Source: a virus. From it: a stretch of 44,825 nt of DNA. Of this stretch, positions 36,356 through 41,880 are shown piece by piece. How positions within the stretch are numbered: the first letter of the stretch is position 1; each line of letters starts with the position of its first letter. Below the pieces are notes generated by a model. That model was not told where the DNA came from and ran no database searches. It saw nothing but the letters and a program-made list of their open reading frames with translations. The DNA lies in the IMG/VR virus record IMGVR_UViG_3300044957_001200, positions 1-44,825 of that record; one strand, written 5' to 3'. The translations under genes and the position numbers were made by a program.

Positions 36356-36946
36356 TTATGCAGAAACTTCTTCAAGTTTTGCTCGAACAGAATAGTTTTC
36401 TTTAAATGTAAAATTAGTTTCCCATTCTCTGCAAACATATTTTGTTCTATATGTTTGTTCAGAATAAATATCTCCAGGATTATAAGCGAAAGCTTGTACT
36501 CCGGCTCTTTGTTTTAAAAAATGTATAATTGCTCTAGCTTCTCGAGAAGTCCTCTGATCAAAGTTTAATTGAAGAGTTTTTAAATCTGGATTAATACTTT
36601 TAGCGATTCTTTGTTCATATCCGTTTCCAAATCTTATTGTTGTTACGCTAGGTTTATGCTGAATAGTAGATGTATAAGAAGGAATCCAAACAAATTTTGT
36701 AATTCTTATATCACTAGATAATGTAATTATTCCTCCCCAATATTCATTTCCAGAAATTGTATCTGGCTCGCTCTGTGAGGTTTTAAAATGATCTTTAAGG
36801 CAATACCAAAAATATCCTTTATATTTTACAATATCATTTTTTAAAAAATTATGCCCCAATGATTTATTTGCCCATTGAACCATGGGATCATTAATAGATC
36901 CCGTATCTTCTTGTCTTAAATCAATTTTTGGTAAACCCATTCCCAT
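36356..36946 (-). CDS. M: Lambda M-like minor tail protein with N-terminal carbohydrate-binding-like module
   Basis: 196 residues. The C-terminal 115 residues match the Phage_min_tail (M) family: FVWIPSYTST, then VTTIRFGNGYEQRI, INPDLKTLQLNF, FLKQRAGVQAFAY, and CREW near the end. The N-terminal 75 residues are an extra module with W, NDIVKYKGYFWYCLKDHF, P and EYW, the aromatic pattern of CBM5/12-type chitin-binding modules. M proteins help join the tube end to the tip. The module would let the tip bind a polysaccharide. The gene precedes L by 24 bases. The ribosome site is AAGGGA. Confidence 0.82.
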   Translation of the reverse strand: MGMGLPKIDLRQEDTGSINDPMVQWANKSLGHNFLKNDIVKYKGYFWYCLKDHFKTSQSEPDTISGNEYWGGIITLSSDIRITKFVWIPSYTSTIQHKPSVTTIRFGNGYEQRIAKSINPDLKTLQLNFDQRTSREARAIIHFLKQRAGVQAFAYNPGDIYSEQTYRTKYVCREWETNFTFKENYSVRAKLEEVSA

Positions 36947-36962
36947 ATATTTTTCCCTTTAG

Positions 36963-37457
36963 TTATGAACTATAATTTAAGATCTTGTCAATTAAAGTAC
37001 TCATGTCTCTTAAAGTAATTTTCGCTTTGTGACCTTTTTTATAATACAAGAGTATATCTGCAGGGCTTAATTGGTCTGTTGTGATATTAAACCTATTCTT
37101 TGCCCATTCAAATGCAAATTTCATATTTTCTATCTTTAGATCATCAACTTTCTCTATCTTATCTACGAGTAATTCGCAATAAAATATATTGCCGTCTGGT
37201 CTATGTAGATTATATTTTGTAATTTTATCAACATTAGGTATTTCTGGGTGAAGATATTCGGGAAATTCAGCAATATCATTTGAATTTAATCTTCTTATAA
37301 AGACAACTTTTTCAATAGACCCATCTTGATTCTTTTGAATATGATATAGATTATTCTCTATATACCACGTTAGCCAATCTTTGAAACAGTAAACCTTTGT
37401 TTCTTCGACATTCTCGGCTAGTAAGAATGTATATAATTCTTCATATATTCCTTGCAT
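36963..37457 (-). CDS. Protein of unknown function, first gene of the inverted tip operon
   Basis: 164 residues, soluble, helical with beta parts, two Cys and several Trp and Tyr. The N-terminal segment has CFKDWLTWYIENN; the centre has IPNVDKITKYNLHRPDGNIFY. I do not recognise a family. It has its own promoter-like motif (37490-37483) and a strong AAGGAG site 8 bases from the ATG, so it is well expressed and leads the M-L-K-I-J operon. It could be an assembly factor or acyltransferase-like enzyme, but no catalytic motif is certain. Confidence 0.65.
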   Translation of the reverse strand: MQGIYEELYTFLLAENVEETKVYCFKDWLTWYIENNLYHIQKNQDGSIEKVVFIRRLNSNDIAEFPEYLHPEIPNVDKITKYNLHRPDGNIFYCELLVDKIEKVDDLKIENMKFAFEWAKNRFNITTDQLSPADILLYYKKGHKAKITLRDMSTLIDKILNYSS

Positions 37458-37482
37458 AAACCTTGCTCCTTTTATATTAGTA

Positions 37483-37490
37483 ATTACACT
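37483..37490 (-). promoter_or_regulatory. Putative minus-strand promoter for the tail tip operon (AGTGTAAT)
   Basis: Reads AGTGTAATTAC on the minus strand. The G of GTGTAAT lies 32 bases before the ATG at 37457, nearly the standard spacing of the plus-strand copies. It is the only copy of this orientation that I noticed, exactly where a promoter for the seven-gene minus operon is needed. Confidence 0.6.
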
Positions 37491-37497
37491 TAAAGGG

Positions 37498-37505
37498 GTG
37501 TAATT
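37498..37505 (+). promoter_or_regulatory. Putative plus-strand promoter GTGTAATT, divergent from the tip operon
   Basis: The motif lies 25 bases before the ATG at 37523. It is back to back with the minus-strand copy, 7 bases away, so this 65-base gap is a compact divergent promoter. AGGTATAAGG supplies the ribosome site. Confidence 0.55.
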
Positions 37506-37522
37506 ATTATCAGGTATAAGGT

Positions 37523-38329
37523 ATGTTATCTAGATTTACAAGAGAATTCAATAGAATTTATATTAATGATGTGCCTATCACAGGGGCGCAATCTATTGCT
37601 GCCAGTTATGATCTACCAATAGAAAATGTCAAATATCTAGGATGTAATAATAATCATTTAAATACAGTGCCTATAGGAATGTTCGTGGGAGCTTTAAATT
37701 TGGAATCTTTATTTATTAATACTGATCAATTTATAGAGTATACAGGTGAAAAAGCAGCAAATTTGAAGATTCAATACGACAAAAATACATTTGTAATGAA
37801 TAGTGGCTACCTGGCAGAATATCAATTTTCATGCGGAGTAGGTACAATACCAAATCTAGCTACAAAATGGAACTTTTATAGTGATTTTGGTAATGCTTCA
37901 TCTTCAAAATTACCATTCGTTATGGAAGAGGGTAAATTAAATATAGTTAATCCTGGAGATATAGAAATTAACTTTAGCGAATTAGAATCGGAGAAAATAA
38001 ATAATTTAAATATAACTATTAGATCGAATAGGCTTCCTATTTTCGATGCAACTTCTATAAAACCCGTAGATGTTAAACTCCAATATCCTATATCAATAAC
38101 AACAAGCTTTTCAATATCTTTGCATGATTATAAAAATAAGAGCTTATTTGATTATCCCGTTAAAGAAAATATATATAATTTTGACATTAATTTAAAGAAA
38201 AATAATTCGTCTACTATAGTCAATTCGTTTAATATAACTGATGCATTATTAGTCAAAGAAGATTACAATACTGATGTAGACGGAAGCGCTCTAATGCAAT
38301 TAACTTATGAAAGCACTATCTCAAGATGA
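37523..38329 (+). CDS. Tail tube-like/distal tail structural protein A
   Basis: 268 residues, beta-rich, with few Cys and no membrane segment. The opening IYINDVPITGAQSIAASYDLP then YLGCNN, and a later half with EYQFSCGVGTIP and IEINFSELES, follow the same strand pattern as the next two proteins: a residue pair before a Ser/Ala-Ser-Tyr strand, then a Tyr-x-Leu-Gly turn. I read these as tube-fold paralogues forming distal tail or baseplate rings. It has its own divergent promoter-like motif and ends in a short inverted repeat before the next promoter-like motif. Evidence is pattern-based; a plain fibre-anchor protein is the alternative. Confidence 0.5.
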   Translation: MLSRFTREFNRIYINDVPITGAQSIAASYDLPIENVKYLGCNNNHLNTVPIGMFVGALNLESLFINTDQFIEYTGEKAANLKIQYDKNTFVMNSGYLAEYQFSCGVGTIPNLATKWNFYSDFGNASSSKLPFVMEEGKLNIVNPGDIEINFSELESEKINNLNITIRSNRLPIFDATSIKPVDVKLQYPISITTSFSISLHDYKNKSLFDYPVKENIYNFDINLKKNNSSTIVNSFNITDALLVKEDYNTDVDGSALMQLTYESTISR

Positions 38330-38339
38330 TAGTGTAATT
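38314..38339 (+). promoter_or_regulatory. Inverted repeat merging into a GTGTAATT promoter-like motif
   Basis: CACTATC (38314-38320) and GATAGTG (38328-38334) form a perfect 7-bp stem around a 7-base loop spanning the stop codon of the gene at 37523. The last bases of the stem are the first bases of GTGTAATT (38332-38339), 33 bases before the ATG at 38365. The stem could be a weak terminator or an operator; the T-run is poor. Confidence 0.45.
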
Positions 38340-38364
38340 TTAATAGGAAAAAGGAATAAGGAAT

Positions 38365-39195
38365 ATGTCTAGAATATACTATGATCAATGTGAGGTGAGG
38401 ATCAATAATACTGGGGTATTAGCAATATCCGCAAGTTTTAATTCAGATATAACTATGGGGCCTGTTTATACTTTAGGCAAAAGAAAACCATTTAAAAAAC
38501 AGATAACTACAGGACCAAGTTCAAGCACATTTCAAATATCATACTTAATAAACCCAACTGGTGATCCAGCTTTTAATACAGTTAAAGAAATCAAAAATTT
38601 TATTTCTGCTCCTCAGAACTATAATGGTGTTAATATAGGATTTGCAGGGGTTAGTGGTCAGAAATGTTATTTAAATAATTATAGCCTTAAAGTAGAACCT
38701 AATAATGTAATTACTGCTCAGGCCAGTTATATAACTTATGAACCAATAATAACGAACTCTTTGTTCCCTGTTCCTAGAGATTTGACTAATCCCAATAACG
38801 CTTCTGCGGATAGCATTGCTCATAGTTCAAAAACAAATTTAATTTCTGGAAGAAATGTATTTGCTAAAGGAACCGCAAGCGAATTAACTGCAGATTTATA
38901 TAATTTAACATATACATTTAGCTGTAATTTAACGCCAATTTATGTTTTAGGTCAGCAAACTCCTGTAGAGGTTAAACCTATTAGAGCTCAAGAAACTGTA
39001 AATATGACAGAAAGTCTATTTACAAAATTAGTTTATACTGGAGAAAATATACCTTTAAGAATACAAATGTCTGGACTTTTAGATTCAAATAGCTTTACAA
39101 TAGAAATGCCCGACGCATTTATTAATAATTCTACAACAGAATCAAATCTGGATGATATAATAAGAGCGACTAAAACAATAGTACAATATTACTAA
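38365..39195 (+). CDS. Tail tube-like/distal tail structural protein B
   Basis: 276 residues. Two tandem beta modules are visible. The first has VLAISASFNSDITMGPVYTL-type text, a GKR basic turn and STFQISYLINPTGDP (about 17-70). The second has LTYTFSCNLTPIYVLGQQTP (about 182-201) and ends with FTIEMPDA. The same order occurs in the probable tail tube protein at 9783, so this is likely a tube-fold paralogue forming an adaptor ring at the tail end. The ribosome site is doubled (AGGAAAAAGG, AAGGAA). The next gene starts one base after the stop. There is no enzymatic motif. Confidence 0.55.
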   Translation: MSRIYYDQCEVRINNTGVLAISASFNSDITMGPVYTLGKRKPFKKQITTGPSSSTFQISYLINPTGDPAFNTVKEIKNFISAPQNYNGVNIGFAGVSGQKCYLNNYSLKVEPNNVITAQASYITYEPIITNSLFPVPRDLTNPNNASADSIAHSSKTNLISGRNVFAKGTASELTADLYNLTYTFSCNLTPIYVLGQQTPVEVKPIRAQETVNMTESLFTKLVYTGENIPLRIQMSGLLDSNSFTIEMPDAFINNSTTESNLDDIIRATKTIVQYY

Positions 39196-39196
39196 T

Positions 39197-40168
39197 ATGT
39201 TTTACAATGGAAAAAATGTAAATCTACAAATAAATAATCAATCGATTATTGCATCCGAAGCTCAAATGTCATATGAGGCTCAAATATCTCCATATTTAGA
39301 AATCGGTCAGAGGTATTCGGATGAAGTTAGACCTAATAATTCTATTCAAGGGTCTTTGAGTTTTAGTTATTATTATACTGGTGTAGATCCAATAAAAAAT
39401 CTATTAAATTTAGACGAAGCCGTTACTTTTAATTTAGGAGGTATTCAAGAACTGGGCTATATTAAAAGCTATAATGCTAGATTTGCTCCACACAATCCAG
39501 TCATTTGTACAACTGAAATTATATTTTTTAGAACTCCAACAGGAAATTTTATTCCGACATATGATCATATTGATTTTTCAAATTCTGTTGTGCATATTAA
39601 TGAAATAAGCATTACTAACTTTAGCAATCAAAATTTAACTGGATCTTATTTAAATGCAAATTATACTTATACAACAGATATTCGACCTGAAATATATATT
39701 GGAGATATAGAAGAGAGAAGAGGAGTTTTTGGTCCAAAAGAAACTACTTTAACAATAACTTGTGATAATTTAAATCCTTTAGTAGAAATATCTGGATCAA
39801 AAGTCGGTGTTGTATTAGGTACGGCTCCGTTTGGAACTTCTTTAATTACTCAGGGTTATGGCGTAACTGGATTTTTAACGAAAAAAGCATTTCAAGTTAG
39901 AGCAGAAGAATTTTTAACAAATGAATTAACTATAAAACAATATAATGTGATTGAAGAAGCTACGATTTCTGGTTTTTCTCCTACGTCTGGCCGTTATAGA
40001 GATAAAATACAGATCTCCGGAAATAATTTTCAATATGTTGCTCAAGTTTTTTTTGGAGAATATGAAGCGGATAATTTTACTATTTCTAATAATAATTATA
40101 TTACTGCGACTGTTCCTCGTATCAAAAACGCTACTAATCAACAAATAAGGATGCTAACTTTAGCATAA
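39197..40168 (+). CDS. Tail tube-like protein C with a C-terminal, apparently split IPT/TIG domain
   Basis: 323 residues. Module one: QSIIASEAQMSYEAQISPYL with an IGQR turn and GSLSFSYYYTGVDP (about 15-65). Module two: LNANYTYTTDIRPEIYIGD with TTLTITCDN (about 152-190). From residue 252 an IPT/TIG (Ig-like) domain begins: TISGFSPTSGRYRDKIQISG, then FQYVAQVFFGEYEA and ITATVP. The ORF stops at IRMLTLA, before the last strand of that domain. A matching strand (GLIVSTEFFKYIPPNP) opens the next ORF in the -1 frame. So this is either a tube-like to IPT fusion broken by a frameshift, or two chains that share a domain. Confidence 0.6.
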   Translation: MFYNGKNVNLQINNQSIIASEAQMSYEAQISPYLEIGQRYSDEVRPNNSIQGSLSFSYYYTGVDPIKNLLNLDEAVTFNLGGIQELGYIKSYNARFAPHNPVICTTEIIFFRTPTGNFIPTYDHIDFSNSVVHINEISITNFSNQNLTGSYLNANYTYTTDIRPEIYIGDIEERRGVFGPKETTLTITCDNLNPLVEISGSKVGVVLGTAPFGTSLITQGYGVTGFLTKKAFQVRAEEFLTNELTIKQYNVIEEATISGFSPTSGRYRDKIQISGNNFQYVAQVFFGEYEADNFTISNNNYITATVPRIKNATNQQIRMLTLA

Positions 40169-40173
40169 AATAT

Positions 40174-41880
40174 ATGGGACTTATTGTATCGACAGAATTT
40201 TTTAAATACATACCTCCTAACCCAAAGATTACTTCTACATCTAGCCCAACAGGAGACTTAGGTCAAGTTATATCAATTTATGGTGAAGATCTAGATTATG
40301 TTGATAAGCTGTTTTTTGCTGGAGAAAGTTTAAATTTTGCGCTAATTAACGGAACACAAAGAATGGATTTTGTAGTTCCTTCAAATCCAGATACAGGAGA
40401 ATTAATTATAGCATCTAATAGTTTTGAAATTACAGGTCAAAATAATTTACCATTTTTACCTATATTTACTTTCGAGGATTTTGATCCTAAAAATGGTTCC
40501 GAAGGAGATGTAATAAATATTACTGGAAAAGTTTTAACATCTATAACAACTGGTGCCATTTCTGCAATACCAGTTCTAGATGATATAGATTATTATTTTA
40601 GTGGAGAAACAAATACATTTACAATACCTATGTCTACTAAGAGTGGAATTGCAGAAGTGAATTTAGTTCAAAATTTTAATTTAGCGTCCGAAATAAATAA
40701 TTTTAAAATATTAAATATAAATAATTTTAATTATAGTAGCGGAAGATCAATAACTGTTAAATATGATGTTCCTGTAAATTTATATAAAAAATATTATGAA
40801 AATCATCTTTTTTCTACATCAGGAATAATTAGTTCTGGTTTTCAATTTTTTAGAACCGGAATATTATCTGGATCATCTACTTATACAATTGATTTGCCTT
40901 ATAAATATTCAGACACTGATTATGCGGTCTTTTATAACATTGTTCAAACAGGATTAAATTACAATGATAGTTATATAAGCAATAAGACTACGGGATCATT
41001 TAATATAAACATAAATAATACTCTTGAATATGATGCGGATGTTAATGTATTTTTATTTAAAAATAGTGGATTCATATTTGATTCTGGATTTTTCGAAAGA
41101 AATTATGTAGATGTTACTCCCAATTACTCTAGTCAAACAATTTATCTTGATCCAACTAATAGAGTAGACAGCAATCTTTATCCTCCTTTTATATTTTCAA
41201 GTATAGAAAAAATTAATGCAATTGATATTGGAACAACTTACGTTTCTGTAAATTTATATAATTTGCAAAAAAATTATTTTGAATTAAATATCCCTAATGC
41301 AAGCAATAATAAAAATTTTCGTTTAAATTATTTTACAATTGCAAATACAGGAATAAATTTATCTACATTCACTTATAATGGAAATTCTTCATATTATAAA
41401 AAAGTTTATTTACTAACTGGAGATGCTAACGCTTTTCAAGAATCGATTCCATTATCAAATTTAATAATATACAATAAAAATAAAATATCTTTCGAACTTC
41501 CATCGACAAGTTATTATATAAATGGAAAAATTAAACTAATAAATAGCGCTCAAATATCAAAAATTTCACAAAATAATTTTATAGAGACTCCTTCTCCTTC
41601 AGCCGTATTGCCTAACAGCGGATATAGAGGTACTAATGTAATGATCCAAGGAAAAAGTTTCAAAAAACCAATATTAATTGATAATCCATATCAATATGAT
41701 AGTTGTTTTGTGCGTTTCAAATATTCTGATAATATTTATCCAGAAAGTAAAAGCACATTTCAAACATCTTTTAGAATTATAGATAAAGATTTATTGAGCG
41801 GATCTATTCCTTTAAATAATATACCTACAGGTAAATATATTATACAGATGATTTCTGAAGATGGAGGACTTTTCGAATGA
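40174..41880 (+). CDS. IPT/TIG-repeat tail protein (probable continuation of the preceding protein)
   Basis: 568 residues. The first 16 residues look like the last strand of an IPT domain, followed at once by a second IPT domain (ITSTSSPTGDLGQVISIYG, then YVDKLFFAG and MDFVVPSNP), a third (FEDFDPKNGSEGDVINITG), and a long beta-rich part with NTG and SSG turns. Near the end is another IPT start (SPSAVLPNSGYRGTNVMIQG). The ATG at 40174 is 5 bases after the preceding stop, with no ribosome site. The end shares ATGA with the next ORF, and again the last IPT strand seems to be encoded there. It probably forms an extended Ig-chain of the tail fibre. Confidence 0.65.
   Translation: MGLIVSTEFFKYIPPNPKITSTSSPTGDLGQVISIYGEDLDYVDKLFFAGESLNFALINGTQRMDFVVPSNPDTGELIIASNSFEITGQNNLPFLPIFTFEDFDPKNGSEGDVINITGKVLTSITTGAISAIPVLDDIDYYFSGETNTFTIPMSTKSGIAEVNLVQNFNLASEINNFKILNINNFNYSSGRSITVKYDVPVNLYKKYYENHLFSTSGIISSGFQFFRTGILSGSSTYTIDLPYKYSDTDYAVFYNIVQTGLNYNDSYISNKTTGSFNININNTLEYDADVNVFLFKNSGFIFDSGFFERNYVDVTPNYSSQTIYLDPTNRVDSNLYPPFIFSSIEKINAIDIGTTYVSVNLYNLQKNYFELNIPNASNNKNFRLNYFTIANTGINLSTFTYNGNSSYYKKVYLLTGDANAFQESIPLSNLIIYNKNKISFELPSTSYYINGKIKLINSAQISKISQNNFIETPSPSAVLPNSGYRGTNVMIQGKSFKKPILIDNPYQYDSCFVRFKYSDNIYPESKSTFQTSFRIIDKDLLSGSIPLNNIPTGKYIIQMISEDGGLFE

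Noticed and set aside
38314-38340. Intrinsic terminator after the gene at 37523
   Set aside because: The stem has only 7 AT-containing pairs and a poor T-run, and it merges with the promoter-like motif; kept only as a regulatory candidate.
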